Shown in pieces: positions 46,790 to 57,533 of a stretch of 64,000 nucleotides of DNA. Source of the DNA: Sulfuriferula nivalis (GTDB lineage Bacteria > Pseudomonadota > Gammaproteobacteria > Burkholderiales > Sulfuriferulaceae); the NCBI RefSeq assembly GCF_009937995.1, contig NZ_AP021881.1, positions 2,108,001-2,172,000 on the forward strand. The letters are read 5' to 3'. Each line of letters begins with the position of its first letter. Positions within the stretch are counted from its first letter, which is position 1. A program made the translations under genes and the position numbers. The notes below the pieces were generated by a model. That model was not told the DNA's origin and did no database searches. It was given only the letters and a program-made list of their open reading frames with translations.

Positions 46790-49132
46790 TTAAAATACCT
46801 GACCCATAGTGAACTGGAATACTTGTTTCTTATCAGAAGGTTGCGGATTCAACGGCATGCCTAAACTGAATTTCAGTGGACCCACTGGCGATACCCAATT
46901 AACTGCCATACCTGTTGAGAAGCGTATATCCTGGAATGAGAATTTACTATACAAACCATCATTTACTCCAACACCATTTACATTCTCTTGATTACCAGGC
47001 CCAAACACCGCACCAGCATCAACAAAGGCACTCAAACGTACTGATTTATCATTTTCCAAACCTGGCATAGGAAACAGGATCTCTGCATTCCCAACCACAC
47101 GTTCATTACCACCCAATGCGATTAATTGGCCAGATGTAGTATCCCAGTATTTAGGACCTATCGTCCCTGTGTCATAACCACGTACAGAGCTCACACCACC
47201 TGCATAGAAATTCTTGAAGAACGGCAAATCAGTGTTAGTACCATAACCACCACCGTAACCAAACTCGCCATTCAACATCAATGTAAAGGTTTTACTCAAT
47301 GGCTTAAACCATTGTTGTTGATAATTAACTTTGTAGTACTTCAAACTGCCTGGTGGAACTGCTACTTCACCATATACACGTTGCAACATACCCTTGGTTG
47401 GATAAGTCAGACTATCACGACTATCGCGAGCAAAACCTATATTCAACAACAAGGTATTATTAGCATTGCCATATTCACTCACGAAATTCTGATACTGAAT
47501 AGGGCTACTGGAATTAACTGTCAATACAGCATGTTCCACCGACATACCTAAACTTAACGCATCCTTTTCATTCAATGGAATGCCAAGTCTAGCCCCTACA
47601 CCTGTTGTACTATTTTTATAACTGGAAACAGAGGACAAACTGGTCGTATCGGTGTCGCGACGATACAAATCGTAGCCCATGCTTAAGCCGTCAGGCGTAA
47701 AGTACGGGTTGGTATAAGAAACTGAATAGACTTTATTTATACCACCGCTATTAATCTTTACAGCTAAGGCATTCCCGCTACCAAACAGATTATTCTGTGA
47801 TATTGAACCAGATAAAATCAGACCTTCTGAAGATGAAAAGCCTGCGCCGACCATAATGTTGCCCGTAGCTTTTTCAGTAAGGCTCATATTCACATCTACC
47901 TGATCTGTTGTACCAACTACAGCAGGCGTTTCTACATTGATATCACTAAAATAGCCTAAGCGTTCTACCCGCTCACGTGAGCGCTGAATTTTATCTGCCG
48001 CATACCAGGCGCCTTCCATTTGGCGGAATTCACGACGCACAACTTCGTCTCGCGTACGAGTATTGCCGTTGATATTAATACGATTAACATAAACCCGGCG
48101 TCCTGCATCAACAAAGAAAGTAAATGCAACTGTATGTTTTTCCTTATCCACTTCAGGAACAGCATTAACGTTGGCAAACGCATAGCCATCGTTACCCAGT
48201 CTGTCACCAATTTTCTTTGAGGTTTCTGTCAGTGCTTCACGCGAAAAAACATCACCGGCCTTAACGCTGATCAATTTCTGCAACTCAGCTTGTGGCACCA
48301 TCATCTCGCCCGCCAGCTTAACGTCAGAAACAGTATATTTTTCGCCTTCAGTAATATTTACCGTTAAATAAATATCTTTTTTATCTGGCGTAATTGAGAC
48401 CTGTGTAGAGTCCACATTGAACTCTAAATAGCCTTGGTTAAGGTAAAAAGACTTTAGTGTTTCTATATCTGCAGCTAATTTCTGTTTGGAATACTGGTCG
48501 TTTTTGCTATACCAGCTAAACCAGCCCGGCGTGCTTAACTGAAACAACCCCTGCAATTTTTTCTCTGGGAATACATTATTACCTACGATGTTAATCTGGC
48601 GTATCTTGGCGACGTCACCTTCCTTAATATTGAACGCGACTGCAACGCGATTACGTTCCATTGGCGTTACCGTAGTATCAATTTCTACTGCGTACTTACC
48701 ACGACCAAAATACAGGCGTTTAATTTCCTGTGCAGCCCTGTCCAGCATCGCCTTATCAAAAATACGTCCTTCAGCCAGTCCCGATTGCTTTAAACCATCT
48801 TTAATTTGATCGGCAGTAAGATCTTTACTCCCAACGATATCAATTTTCGCAATCGCTGGACGCTCTTCAACGACCACAATGAGCACACCATTCTGTTCTT
48901 CCAAACGCACATCTTTGAAGAAGCCTGTCGCAAACAAAGCCTTAATCGCCGCAGCAGACTTGTCCGCATCTAATGTCTCACCTACCTTAACAGGCAAATA
49001 ACTAAATACAGTTCCTGCTTCAGTACGTTGTAAACCTTCAACACGGATATCTTTCACCACGAATCCGTCTGCGGCTTGCGCCGAAATAGCCAAAACGCTA
49101 GTTACCAGCGCAGCAATCAGTTTAATTTGCAT
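46790..49132 (-). CDS. bamA: Outer-membrane protein assembly factor BamA
   Basis: Central component of the BAM complex that inserts beta-barrel proteins in the outer membrane. 780 residues: signal peptide (cleavage near residue 20), five POTRA domains (about 22-430), then a 16-strand barrel. The conserved loop-6 motif VRGY is present in GGVSSVRGYDTGTIGP. The C-terminus ends in phenylalanine (FTMGQVF), the barrel signal. The ATG overlaps the rseP stop by one base. Confidence 0.98.
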   Translation of the reverse strand: MQIKLIAALVTSVLAISAQAADGFVVKDIRVEGLQRTEAGTVFSYLPVKVGETLDADKSAAAIKALFATGFFKDVRLEEQNGVLIVVVEERPAIAKIDIVGSKDLTADQIKDGLKQSGLAEGRIFDKAMLDRAAQEIKRLYFGRGKYAVEIDTTVTPMERNRVAVAFNIKEGDVAKIRQINIVGNNVFPEKKLQGLFQLSTPGWFSWYSKNDQYSKQKLAADIETLKSFYLNQGYLEFNVDSTQVSITPDKKDIYLTVNITEGEKYTVSDVKLAGEMMVPQAELQKLISVKAGDVFSREALTETSKKIGDRLGNDGYAFANVNAVPEVDKEKHTVAFTFFVDAGRRVYVNRININGNTRTRDEVVRREFRQMEGAWYAADKIQRSRERVERLGYFSDINVETPAVVGTTDQVDVNMSLTEKATGNIMVGAGFSSSEGLILSGSISQNNLFGSGNALAVKINSGGINKVYSVSYTNPYFTPDGLSMGYDLYRRDTDTTSLSSVSSYKNSTTGVGARLGIPLNEKDALSLGMSVEHAVLTVNSSSPIQYQNFVSEYGNANNTLLLNIGFARDSRDSLTYPTKGMLQRVYGEVAVPPGSLKYYKVNYQQQWFKPLSKTFTLMLNGEFGYGGGYGTNTDLPFFKNFYAGGVSSVRGYDTGTIGPKYWDTTSGQLIALGGNERVVGNAEILFPMPGLENDKSVRLSAFVDAGAVFGPGNQENVNGVGVNDGLYSKFSFQDIRFSTGMAVNWVSPVGPLKFSLGMPLNPQPSDKKQVFQFTMGQVF

Positions 49133-50487
49133 TATTGAGAACCTAATAAACGAGTAATATCGTTATAAAAAGCAAACACCATCATCGTAAACAGTGCTGC
49201 CATACCAAATCTTTGCCCTAATTCCATAATACGATCAGACACGGGACTTCCCTTAACCGCTTCGACAATATAATACATCAAATGCCCGCCATCCAATAAT
49301 GGAATCGGCAATAAATTCAACACCCCTAAACTGATGCTAACCAGCGCTAAAAATCCTACAAAAGACATCCAGCCATTGCGCGCCGACTGCCCTGCATAAT
49401 CCGCTATCGTCAATGGGCCAGATAAATTGTGCCAGGACACTTCACCGGTAATCATACGCCCCATCATTTGCAAACTGAATATCGACATTTGCCAGGTTTT
49501 AGCAAAGCCCTCTTGCAAAGCACCGCCAACCGAGTAATCCAATGTTGTCATCATATCTTTAAATACAGCTGCATCAACATCAGGGCCAGCGCCTATCTTA
49601 CCGACAACAGCACCCGCCTCAGTTACGCTTTCAGGTGTCAGATTCAAGTCTATCTGCTGCGAACCCCGCATAACAGTCACGACCAATGTCTGTCCCGCAT
49701 GGTTACGCACCCAGCTTACAAAATCTGCCCATTGTGTCACAGCATGCTGATTAACCTGCAATATTTCGTCCCCAACGCGCAAACCTGATCGCTGCGCAGC
49801 ACCTACTTCCAGGACTTTACCAACGACTGCCGGAATAGCCGGTTCGAACAATTTCAAGCCCAATTGGGTGGCAATTTCAACCTTACCGTCGCCCAAACTC
49901 GCGCCAGTGACATCCAGAATGCGTGTACCACCGCCATCCAATTTAACAACAACCTGTGTCTTTTCTGATACATCTCGAAGCAATGCCCAGTTCACATCCG
50001 CCCAACTACGCACAGGCTGATCATCAATAGCCGTAATCTCATCACCATCATGCAAACTCGCCATAGCCGCTGCAGTTTGTAGCAGTGGTTCTGCCAATAT
50101 CGGCTTAATAGCTGGCACACCGTGCAGGAAAACACCCCAGTACAGCAGGACGGCAAGCAGCAAATTGGCTACAGGCCCTGCTACAACAATAATCATCCGT
50201 GCCCAAACAGTCTGGCGATTAAATGCTCGACCCAGTTCATGTTCAGCCACTGGTGCTTCGCGTTCATCCAGCATCTTGACATAACCGCCTAAGGGTATCG
50301 CACCAATAGACCACTCCGTCGCATCTGCCCCCCAACGTTTAATCAATAATGGCTGTCCGAAACCTACCGAAAAACGCAACACCTTAACGCCTACCCATCG
50401 CGCAGCTAAATAATGCCCTGACTCATGCACAACAACCAATATTGCCAATGCCGCAACGAAAGAAATCAAAGTGCCTAAAAATTGCAT
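49132..50487 (-). CDS. rseP: Site-2 intramembrane protease RseP
   Basis: Zinc metalloprotease in the inner membrane that cleaves anti-sigma factor RseA and remnant signal peptides. 451 residues. The zinc motif HESGH is at about residues 22-26 in the first helix, and the second metal motif NLLPIPLLDGGHL near residue 400. Two PDZ domains lie between (about 110-300). It overlaps dxr and bamA by one base each. Confidence 0.96.
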   Translation of the reverse strand: MQFLGTLISFVAALAILVVVHESGHYLAARWVGVKVLRFSVGFGQPLLIKRWGADATEWSIGAIPLGGYVKMLDEREAPVAEHELGRAFNRQTVWARMIIVVAGPVANLLLAVLLYWGVFLHGVPAIKPILAEPLLQTAAAMASLHDGDEITAIDDQPVRSWADVNWALLRDVSEKTQVVVKLDGGGTRILDVTGASLGDGKVEIATQLGLKLFEPAIPAVVGKVLEVGAAQRSGLRVGDEILQVNQHAVTQWADFVSWVRNHAGQTLVVTVMRGSQQIDLNLTPESVTEAGAVVGKIGAGPDVDAAVFKDMMTTLDYSVGGALQEGFAKTWQMSIFSLQMMGRMITGEVSWHNLSGPLTIADYAGQSARNGWMSFVGFLALVSISLGVLNLLPIPLLDGGHLMYYIVEAVKGSPVSDRIMELGQRFGMAALFTMMVFAFYNDITRLLGSQ

Positions 50488-51674
50488 TATGCTGCCTGTT
50501 TTTGCAAGTAACTATCTGCATCAAGCCGCGCTTGCGCGTCAGCCGCAATCAAATCATCCAGCGAACTTGGTTCACCAGACATCGCTCGTGCCAATGCGTA
50601 TTCGATACTCGCCGCTATAGCATGATAGCCAACTTGCCCGGCCAGGAATGCAGCGACAGCAGATTCATTTGCCGCATTTAGCACAGCAGGCAACATTCCG
50701 CCCTGTGCTAACGCATCGAACGCCAGTTTTAAACAGGGGAAACGTTGATAATCGGGCGCTTCAAAGGTCAAACCACGCCCAAATAAATCCAACGCTGATA
50801 CGCCTGAATCTATACGCTCAGGAAAGCCTAAAGCATAAGCTATCGGTGTACGCATATCGGGATTACCCAATTGCGCAATCACTGAACCATCTAAATAATC
50901 CACCATGGAATGAATCACACTTTGCGGATGAATAACCACTTCTATCTGCGCAGGCGCAGCATTAAATAACCAATGCGCCTCAATAACTTCCAGACCTTTA
51001 TTCATCATCGTCGCGGAATCAACCGAAATCTTTCTGCCCATCACCCAGTTAGGATGCGCGCAAGCCTGATCAGGGGTAACAGTCGCCAAGTCGGCTAAAG
51101 GAATAGTACGGAAAGGACCACCCGATGCAGTCAACAAAATACGGCGCACACCGCATGCTGCCAGATCGCCATTAAATTCGCGCGGTAATGATTGAAATAT
51201 CGCATTGTGTTCACTGTCTATGGGTAACAATGTTGCGCCGCCTGCTTCCACAGCCTGCATAAACAGACTGCCAGCCATCACCAATGTTTCTTTATTCGCC
51301 AGCAAAATTCGTTTGCCCGCATGTGCAGCTGCCATTGCAGGACGTAACCCAGCTGCGCCAACGATTGCCGCCATCACCGTATCAACTTCGGGCAGCGCCA
51401 CAACCTGTTCCAACGCTGATATTCCAAACAACACTTCTGCCTGCACACCGGCATCAGCCAGCAATCCACGCAATTTAATCGCGCTTGCTTCATCCATCAC
51501 CACCGCATAACGAGGCCGATGCTGCACACATTGCGCAACCAATTTTTCCAACTGTGTACTTGCCGTCAATGCCACTACATTAAAGCGTTCAGGATGCCGC
51601 GCCACTACATCCAGGGTATTTACTCCTATCGTGCCTGTCGCGCCTAATATGCATAAATTTTGCACTTTATTCAT
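50487..51674 (-). CDS. dxr: 1-deoxy-D-xylulose-5-phosphate reductoisomerase
   Basis: Second step of the MEP isoprenoid pathway, making the precursor of the undecaprenyl chain built by UppS. 395 residues. NADPH site [27 protein letters not shown]; metal- and substrate-binding [21 protein letters not shown]-type loop appears as TASGGPFRT; and [17 protein letters not shown]. It overlaps cdsA by four bases. Confidence 0.98.
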   Translation of the reverse strand: MNKVQNLCILGATGTIGVNTLDVVARHPERFNVVALTASTQLEKLVAQCVQHRPRYAVVMDEASAIKLRGLLADAGVQAEVLFGISALEQVVALPEVDTVMAAIVGAAGLRPAMAAAHAGKRILLANKETLVMAGSLFMQAVEAGGATLLPIDSEHNAIFQSLPREFNGDLAACGVRRILLTASGGPFRTIPLADLATVTPDQACAHPNWVMGRKISVDSATMMNKGLEVIEAHWLFNAAPAQIEVVIHPQSVIHSMVDYLDGSVIAQLGNPDMRTPIAYALGFPERIDSGVSALDLFGRGLTFEAPDYQRFPCLKLAFDALAQGGMLPAVLNAANESAVAAFLAGQVGYHAIAASIEYALARAMSGEPSSLDDLIAADAQARLDADSYLQKQAA

Positions 51675-52483
51675 CCTATCATTTGCGCCATATCCGCATG
51701 CAATAACACCAGCGCTGCAATCGGCAAGGTAGAAGTTAATGCATCAATTCTATCCAACACTCCACCATGCCCAGGCAAAATAGTGCCACTGTCTTTTGCC
51801 CCGGCTATGCGCTTAATCCAAGACTCAAACAAATCTCCTATGATGCTCAAATACAGCATCAACCCACCTAATATCGCAATTGGTAGCAACCATGTCCAGG
51901 CATTAAAACTAGCGCTGTGTAAAACGCCAAGCACTATTGCAATATAAATCGCCAACATTACTGCAGCACCTGCCACACCTTCCCAAGTTTTACCTGGGCT
52001 AATCGTTGGCGCCAATTTATGTTTGCCAAAACGTCGACCAGTGAAATAGGCTGCGCTATCGGCTATCCACACCACACCCATCAACACCAGTACCAAGCCT
52101 GCACTATGCGTACGCAACTCTACCAGTGCTGCCCACAACGGCACTAATACCAGCAACCCCATAGGAAAACGCAACACCGCCGACTTCAACTGCCAGCCAT
52201 AAGCCAACATCATCGGCACGAGTAACAACCATAACACCGCAGAAGCCAGGTACACCCACTGCGCCGCATCAAAAGCATAAACTGCTGCAGCAGACAGCAT
52301 ATTGATGAGCACAAATATATACTTTAACGATATTGAGAAATTAGATAGTTTTGCCCACTCCCAGGCGCCCACAACCAATGGCAGCAATACCACCACCGCC
52401 CATGCAGCATCAGGCAACAAGAACAAACACCCCAGGAAACCGCCAATCAACAAAAAGGCAGTAATTAAACGTTCACGTAACAT
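51671..52483 (-). CDS. cdsA: Phosphatidate cytidylyltransferase
   Basis: Makes CDP-diacylglycerol from phosphatidate and CTP in the inner membrane. The start at 52483 ([13 protein letters not shown]) gives 270 residues and overlaps the uppS end by 11 bases; an upstream extension of the frame lies wholly inside uppS and is unlikely. About eight membrane helices. The family signature is present: [13 protein letters not shown], then [18 protein letters not shown] and [12 protein letters not shown]. Confidence 0.95.
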   Translation of the reverse strand: MLRERLITAFLLIGGFLGCLFLLPDAAWAVVVLLPLVVGAWEWAKLSNFSISLKYIFVLINMLSAAAVYAFDAAQWVYLASAVLWLLLVPMMLAYGWQLKSAVLRFPMGLLVLVPLWAALVELRTHSAGLVLVLMGVVWIADSAAYFTGRRFGKHKLAPTISPGKTWEGVAGAAVMLAIYIAIVLGVLHSASFNAWTWLLPIAILGGLMLYLSIIGDLFESWIKRIAGAKDSGTILPGHGGVLDRIDALTSTLPIAALVLLHADMAQMIG

Positions 52484-53231
52484 GATGCAGTTGCTCGCTG
52501 GTACGACCAAAACGACGCTCACGTTGCTGGAACGACGTAATCGCCATATCCAATGCCGCAGCATCAAAATCTGGCCACAATGTAGGGGTAAAATACAACT
52601 CGGAATAGGCTAGTTGCCACAATAGAAAATTACTAATACGCTGCTCACCGCCAGTGCGAATAAACAAGTCTGGCTCCGGCGCATAATGCATGGACAGATA
52701 AGGCTCCAAATGCTGCTCAGTCAACGCCTGCCCTGCCAACTCTGGATGGTGAGTCAACATTTTGGTCACTGCCTGCAACATATCCCAACGCCCACCATAA
52801 TTAGCAGCGATAGTTAAAGTCAGGCCATTGTTCCCCGCCGTCATATGCTCTGAAGCATGGATTAACTGCACCAATTTAGGCTCAAAGCGGGACAAGTCAC
52901 CTATGACTTTAAGTTTGACTTGATTTTTATGTAACTTACTGACTTCATGTTCCAGCGCAAAACGAAACAAATCCATCAGTAAATTAACTTCTTCTTCAGG
53001 TCGCCGCCAATTCTCAGAACTGAAAGCGAACAAGGTCAGGTATTTTACATTGCGTGCTACACAGGCTTTGATCACCTCTCGCACCATTTCCACACCACGC
53101 TTATGCCCTGCTATGCGAGGCATATAGCGTTTTTTTGCCCATCGTCCATTACCATCCATAATAATTGCAATATGGCGCGGCACTTCTACTGACTCTGGAA
53201 TATGTTGCGTGGAACTGCCAAATATACCCAC
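52473..53231 (-). CDS. uppS: Undecaprenyl diphosphate synthase
   Basis: cis-Prenyltransferase that builds the C55 lipid carrier for peptidoglycan and lipopolysaccharide. 252 residues. The active-site loop [16 protein letters not shown] holds the catalytic aspartate; [19 protein letters not shown] and [18 protein letters not shown] are the other conserved parts. It lies 4 bases after frr. Confidence 0.97.
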   Translation of the reverse strand: MGIFGSSTQHIPESVEVPRHIAIIMDGNGRWAKKRYMPRIAGHKRGVEMVREVIKACVARNVKYLTLFAFSSENWRRPEEEVNLLMDLFRFALEHEVSKLHKNQVKLKVIGDLSRFEPKLVQLIHASEHMTAGNNGLTLTIAANYGGRWDMLQAVTKMLTHHPELAGQALTEQHLEPYLSMHYAPEPDLFIRTGGEQRISNFLLWQLAYSELYFTPTLWPDFDAAALDMAITSFQQRERRFGRTSEQLHHVT

Positions 53232-53235
53232 CTGC

Positions 53236-53793
53236 TTACACCGCCATCAATTCAGCTTCTTTAGTTACTAAAGCCTTATCTACTTCAGCAATAAATTTAT
53301 CAGTGAGTTTTTGGATTTCGTCCTGAGTGCGACGTTCATCGTCTTCGCTGATTTCTTTATCTTTCAGCGCTTTTTTCAGCTGGTCATTCGCATCACGACG
53401 CACATTGCGTATCGCCACTTTTGCGCCTTCGCCTTCAGTTTTCACGACTTTTATCAAATCTCGGCGACGTTCTTCGGTCAGTGCAGGCATCGGCACACGG
53501 ATCAGATTACCCTGACTGGATGGATTTAAACCCAAATCCGAATCACGTATTGCCTTTTCTACTGCGCCCACCATCTTGGCTTCCCAAGGCTGCACAGAAA
53601 TTGTACGTGCGTCCATCAAGGTCACGTTGGCTATCTGATTAATAGCTGTTGGGTTACCGTAATAATCCACCATGACATGATCCAGAATTCCTGTGTGCGC
53701 ACGCCCGGTACGCACTTTCATCAAGTCAGTTTTGAGCGAATCGAGTGACTTGCTCATTTTTTGCTCTGTATTTTTTTTAATATCAGCTAACAT
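53236..53793 (-). CDS. frr: Ribosome recycling factor
   Basis: Splits post-termination ribosomes with EF-G. 185 residues, the standard length. The family stretches [23 protein letters not shown]-type core seen as IQPWE-like [17 protein letters not shown], and [18 protein letters not shown] are present, with a three-helix bundle at the C-terminus. It follows pyrH by 12 bases. Confidence 0.97.
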   Translation of the reverse strand: MLADIKKNTEQKMSKSLDSLKTDLMKVRTGRAHTGILDHVMVDYYGNPTAINQIANVTLMDARTISVQPWEAKMVGAVEKAIRDSDLGLNPSSQGNLIRVPMPALTEERRRDLIKVVKTEGEGAKVAIRNVRRDANDQLKKALKDKEISEDDERRTQDEIQKLTDKFIAEVDKALVTKEAELMAV

Positions 53794-53805
53794 GCCATTT
53801 CCCTC

Positions 53806-54522
53806 TTAACAATGCACCAATGTGCCTTCGTCTTCGCCCATCACAAAACGCGCCAAGGCACCAGCTTTAAACACACTGAGCACCGCTAACGGCATTTTTT
53901 GATCACGACACAGTGTAAACGCAGTAGCGTCCATCACTTTCAAATTCTTGTTAATTGCTTCATCAAAACTCAAACGCTGATAACGCGTTGCATTTGGGTC
54001 TGTTTTTGGATCAGCAGTATAAACGCCATCTACTTTAGTCGCTTTAATCACGATATCGGCATTCATTTCCATGCCACGCAACGCAGCAGCCGTATCGGTA
54101 GTAAAAAACGGGTTACCCGTTCCTGCACCAAAAATCACTACACGACCTTCTTCTAAATAACGCATCGCCTTACCTCGTATATAAGGCTCAGCGACTTGTT
54201 CTATATTCAACGCGGATTGAACGCGGCTTACCACGCCATTCACGCGAAAAGCGTCTTGCAACGCCAGTGCATTCATTACTGTTGCCAACATCCCCATGTA
54301 ATCAGCAGTCGCTCTATCCATCCCCGCTGCCGCTGGTGCGACACCTCGGAAAATATTACCACCACCTATCACCACGGCGACTTGCACGCCCATATCGACA
54401 ACGGCTTTCACCTCTTGCACGATACGCGTAATCGTTTCACGATTAATACCGTAACTATCATCGCCCATCAGGGCTTCACCAGACAACTTTAGTAATATGC
54501 GTTTATACACTGGCGCGCTCAT
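53806..54522 (-). CDS. pyrH: Uridylate kinase
   Basis: Phosphorylates UMP to UDP. 238 residues, amino-acid-kinase fold. Starts with [49 protein letters not shown]; and [14 protein letters not shown]. It follows tsf by 2 bases. In many bacteria it is regulated by GTP and UTP. Confidence 0.97.
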   Translation of the reverse strand: MSAPVYKRILLKLSGEALMGDDSYGINRETITRIVQEVKAVVDMGVQVAVVIGGGNIFRGVAPAAAGMDRATADYMGMLATVMNALALQDAFRVNGVVSRVQSALNIEQVAEPYIRGKAMRYLEEGRVVIFGAGTGNPFFTTDTAAALRGMEMNADIVIKATKVDGVYTADPKTDPNATRYQRLSFDEAINKNLKVMDATAFTLCRDQKMPLAVLSVFKAGALARFVMGEDEGTLVHC

Positions 54523-54524
54523 GC

Positions 54525-55397
54525 TTACACCTTCGCAGCAGCAGCCACTTCAGCGGCGTAATCAACCACTTTCTTCTCCATACCTTCACCAACCACGAAC
54601 ATGGTGAATGCATTTACCTTAGCTTTTTTCTCAGCCAATAACTTCTCTACCGTTAGATCAGGATTCTTAACGAAAGGCTGACCAACCAGAGTAACTTCAG
54701 CCAGGAATTTAGCAATACGACCATCCACCATTTTAGCAACGATGTCAGCAGGCTTACCTGATTCAGCAGCTTGTGCAGTATAGATTTCACGTTCCTTTTC
54801 GATCAAATCTGCAGAAACCTGATCTTTGGACACACAAGTAGGTTTACTTGCAGCAATGTGCATCGCCAAATCTTTACCTAAAGTTTCATCGCCTTCCAAA
54901 TCAACCATAACGCCGATTTTTGAACCATGCAAGTAAGATGCCAAACGACCTGCAGTGCTATATGTTGCTACACGGCGTATGGTCAAATTCTCACCCAGCT
55001 TCATAATCAATGCCTGACGCACTTCTTCAACCGTTCCGCCTGTCATTGCCATAGCAGAAATCGCAGCAACATCAGCATTTGCAGCTTCAGCAGCTAATTT
55101 AGCAACAGCTTGTGCGAACCCAAGAAAGTCATCATTCTTAGCTACGAAATCTGTTTCGCAGTTGATTTCCGCCATCGCGCCTGATTTACCATCAGCACTG
55201 ATAAACGCACCAATCACGCCCTCTGAACCACCGCGACTAGCTGCTTTACTTGCCTTTGCACCACTCTTGATACGCATTAAATCTTCAGCAGCCTGCATAT
55301 CACCATCTGTTTCAGACAGTGCTTTTTTACATTCCATCATGCCCAAACCAGTACGCTCACGTAACTCTTTTACCATACTCGCTGTAATTTCAGCCAT
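54525..55397 (-). CDS. tsf: Translation elongation factor Ts
   Basis: Nucleotide exchange factor for EF-Tu. 290 residues. N-terminal UBA-like domain with [19 protein letters not shown], then the core with [14 protein letters not shown] (the EF-Tu contact), and [15 protein letters not shown] in the C-terminal core. AAGGAG precedes the ATG. A terminator-like hairpin separates it from rpsB, so part of its transcription may depend on readthrough. Confidence 0.98.
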   Translation of the reverse strand: MAEITASMVKELRERTGLGMMECKKALSETDGDMQAAEDLMRIKSGAKASKAASRGGSEGVIGAFISADGKSGAMAEINCETDFVAKNDDFLGFAQAVAKLAAEAANADVAAISAMAMTGGTVEEVRQALIMKLGENLTIRRVATYSTAGRLASYLHGSKIGVMVDLEGDETLGKDLAMHIAASKPTCVSKDQVSADLIEKEREIYTAQAAESGKPADIVAKMVDGRIAKFLAEVTLVGQPFVKNPDLTVEKLLAEKKAKVNAFTMFVVGEGMEKKVVDYAAEVAAAAKV

Positions 55398-55425
55398 GCT
55401 TAACTCCTTGATTAATTAAATTTAC

Positions 55426-55450
55426 AAAAAAAGGGGCACAGGCCCCTTTT
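55426..55450 (-). terminator. Hairpin with T run between rpsB and tsf
   Basis: On the minus strand AAAAGGGGC pairs with GCCCCTTTT around a 4-base loop and continues in T, seven in a row. This is a standard Rho-independent terminator or attenuator shape, 19 bases after the rpsB stop. Since tsf and the essential genes behind it are needed, partial termination that favours S2 over EF-Ts is the likely effect. Confidence 0.85.
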
Positions 55451-55468
55451 CGTTGAGCTATGAAATGA

Positions 55469-56218
55469 TTATTGTGAGGTAACGACTGCAGCAGCCTCTT
55501 CCTCAACAAACTCTTCACCTTCACCCAAAATTTCGTTGACTGATTGGCTACGACCTTCCAATACTGCGTCAGCTACACCACGTGCGTATAAACGAATCGC
55601 GCTGCTTGAGTCATCATTACCAGGAACGATGTAATCAACACCCGCTGGGCTGTTGTTAGTATCAACCACGCCCACAACAGGAATACCCAAAGCATTCGCC
55701 TCTACAACAGCACCTTTTTGATAACCCACGTCGATAATGAAAATCGCGTCAGGCAGAGCTGTCATATCTTTGATACCGCCCAGACTGCGTTGCAGCTTGT
55801 CTAATTCACGCTTCAATACCAAAGCTTCTTTTTTAGGCAATTTAGAATTGTCTTCGCCTAACAAAATTTCCAATTCTTTCAGACGCTTGATAGATTGTTT
55901 AACTGTTTTAAAGTTGGTTAACATACCACCCAACCAACGGTTATCAACATAAGGCATACCGGCACGTTCGGCTTCTTCACGAACGATTTCACGCGCAGTA
56001 CGCTTGGTACCTACGAACAACACAGTACCTTTATTTGCTGCCAATTTACGCACAACTTTCAGTGCGTTTTGGAACATAGGTAAACTTTTTTCCAAGTTTA
56101 CAATGTGAATTTTGTTACGATGACCGAAAATGTACGGAGCCATTTTCGGATTCCAGAAACGTGTTTGGTGACCAAAGTGAACACCAGCTTCCAACATTTG
56201 ACGCATAGTAATAGACAT
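55469..56218 (-). CDS. rpsB: Ribosomal protein S2
   Basis: Small-subunit protein of 249 residues. Start chosen at ATG 56218 ([18 protein letters not shown]), the usual start, with AAAGGA six bases before it; the frame is open a little further into the leader. The family stretches [37 protein letters not shown], and [20 protein letters not shown] are clear. The C-terminus is acidic ([11 protein letters not shown]). It heads the long essential cluster. Confidence 0.98.
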   Translation of the reverse strand: MSITMRQMLEAGVHFGHQTRFWNPKMAPYIFGHRNKIHIVNLEKSLPMFQNALKVVRKLAANKGTVLFVGTKRTAREIVREEAERAGMPYVDNRWLGGMLTNFKTVKQSIKRLKELEILLGEDNSKLPKKEALVLKRELDKLQRSLGGIKDMTALPDAIFIIDVGYQKGAVVEANALGIPVVGVVDTNNSPAGVDYIVPGNDDSSSAIRLYARGVADAVLEGRSQSVNEILGEGEEFVEEEAAAVVTSQ

Positions 56219-56242
56219 ACAATTTCCTTTAGGGTTAAGCCT

Positions 56243-56304
56243 CCAACTGTCGCCCAACATTCCCCATAATTCGTTACAGGGAACACCCTAAGCAAAGACA
56301 GTTG
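56243..56304 (-). promoter_or_regulatory. Structured leader of rpsB, probable S2 autoregulatory element
   Basis: In the untranslated leader, CAACTGTC (56297-56304, minus strand) pairs with GACAGTTG (56244-56251), enclosing an inner TTCCC/GGGAA-type pair. The closed structure ends about 25 bases before the rpsB ATG. rpsB leaders are known in proteobacteria to bind S2 and repress the operon; I infer the same here from position and nested pairing, not from a covariance search. Confidence 0.6.
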
Positions 56305-56344
56305 TGCGTATTTTGCTATTTAGACATTAAATAACAAGCTCAAA

Positions 56345-56374
56345 ATTATAGCATAAACTACGCTAGTAGAGCAA
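56345..56374 (-). promoter_or_regulatory. Sigma-70-type promoter of rpsB
   Basis: On the minus strand a perfect TATAAT (56345-56350) is preceded by TGC and, 18 bases upstream, by TTGCTC (56369-56374), a fair -35 box. It lies about 125 bases before the rpsB ATG, leaving room for the structured leader. Confidence 0.7.
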
Positions 56375-56378
56375 CGCA

Positions 56379-57533
56379 TCACCACTTTTGTCCATAACCT
56401 ACCAAACCCATCAAACCACGCACTAACAACATTGCCGCATTCGGTAAAATACGCTGATACCAGGCACGTTTACGCCAGCCCTCTACTTTGATCCAGCGAC
56501 CGCCACGCAACATAGCAGCTTGCAAGGCAACATATAACTCATCTGCAAATCGTGTACTTTCTACCAGCACATTGGCCTCGCGTGCCAACAACAAACTGAA
56601 CGGATCAATATTACTTGACCCTACAGTAGCCCAATGCCCATCTATTACCGCAACCTTGGCATGCAAAAACCCATGGTGATATTCACATATTTCCACACCC
56701 GCAGCCAATAACTCACCATACCAGGCTCGTGTTGCATAATGCAGCAAGCCATACTCCACACGCCCCTGTAACAGCAGCACCACCTGCACATTACGCTGCG
56801 CCGCAGTCATTAATGCATGGCGAAACCGCCTGCCTGGCAAAAAATACGCATTCGCAATGACTACCTGCCGCGTCGCCGACGCAATCGCTGACAAATAGGC
56901 GTCCTCTATATCCCGCCGATGGCGCAAGTTGTCACGCACCAAATAAGCGACTTTATCATTACCTACTTTAACTGGCTGTGCTGCCCATTGAGTGCGCCTT
57001 CTACGTACCACACGACCATGTGTCCACCCGATAAACGCCCATAATCGCCGCACATCTCGTGTAATCTGCTCAACCACCCTGCCCTGCACCTGCACCGCAA
57101 AATCAAAGCGCGGAGGAATCTGATTGGGTGTATCCATATCATCAATAATATTAATACCGCCGATAAACGCCAGCTCTCCATCAACCACTGCGATTTTTCT
57201 ATGCATACGCCGCAACCGATGTCGCCGCAACGACAACTGGAACTGCTCCGCACGAAACACCATCCATTCCACACCAGCCGCTTCCATCTCGGCCACCAGC
57301 GCAGGATTTAAATCACGCGAACCAAAACCATCAACCAACACACGCACAACCACGCCTCGCCGCGCCGCTGCTATCAATGCCCCTGAAACTGCACGCCCAG
57401 TTTCATCATCAGCAAAAATATAAGCCTGTAGATGCACCTCTTGTTTAGCCGCACCTATCGCCGCCAATATCGCGGGGAAATAGGCCGCGCCACTTTCCAG
57501 CAAATCTACCTGATTGCCATTCGTCCAGATCAC
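56379..57533 (-). CDS. clsB: Cardiolipin synthase B
   Basis: Phospholipase-D superfamily enzyme of the inner membrane, E. coli ClsB type. 384 residues. Two HKD-type motifs: RRMHRKIAVVDGELAFIGG (first) and GFLHAKVAVIDGHWATVGS (second), each with a following GG/SSN that helps bind phosphate. It lacks N-terminal membrane helices, as ClsB does. It overlaps the EEP-family gene by four bases, the same pair as ybhP-ybhO in E. coli. Confidence 0.93.
   Translation of the reverse strand: MIWTNGNQVDLLESGAAYFPAILAAIGAAKQEVHLQAYIFADDETGRAVSGALIAAARRGVVVRVLVDGFGSRDLNPALVAEMEAAGVEWMVFRAEQFQLSLRRHRLRRMHRKIAVVDGELAFIGGINIIDDMDTPNQIPPRFDFAVQVQGRVVEQITRDVRRLWAFIGWTHGRVVRRRRTQWAAQPVKVGNDKVAYLVRDNLRHRRDIEDAYLSAIASATRQVVIANAYFLPGRRFRHALMTAAQRNVQVVLLLQGRVEYGLLHYATRAWYGELLAAGVEICEYHHGFLHAKVAVIDGHWATVGSSNIDPFSLLLAREANVLVESTRFADELYVALQAAMLRGGRWIKVEGWRKRAWYQRILPNAAMLLVRGLMGLVGYGQKW

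Noticed and set aside
52484-52567. Longer N-terminus of CdsA
   Set aside because: The extension is entirely within uppS and lacks hydrophobic character; the internal ATG at 52483 fits the family start.
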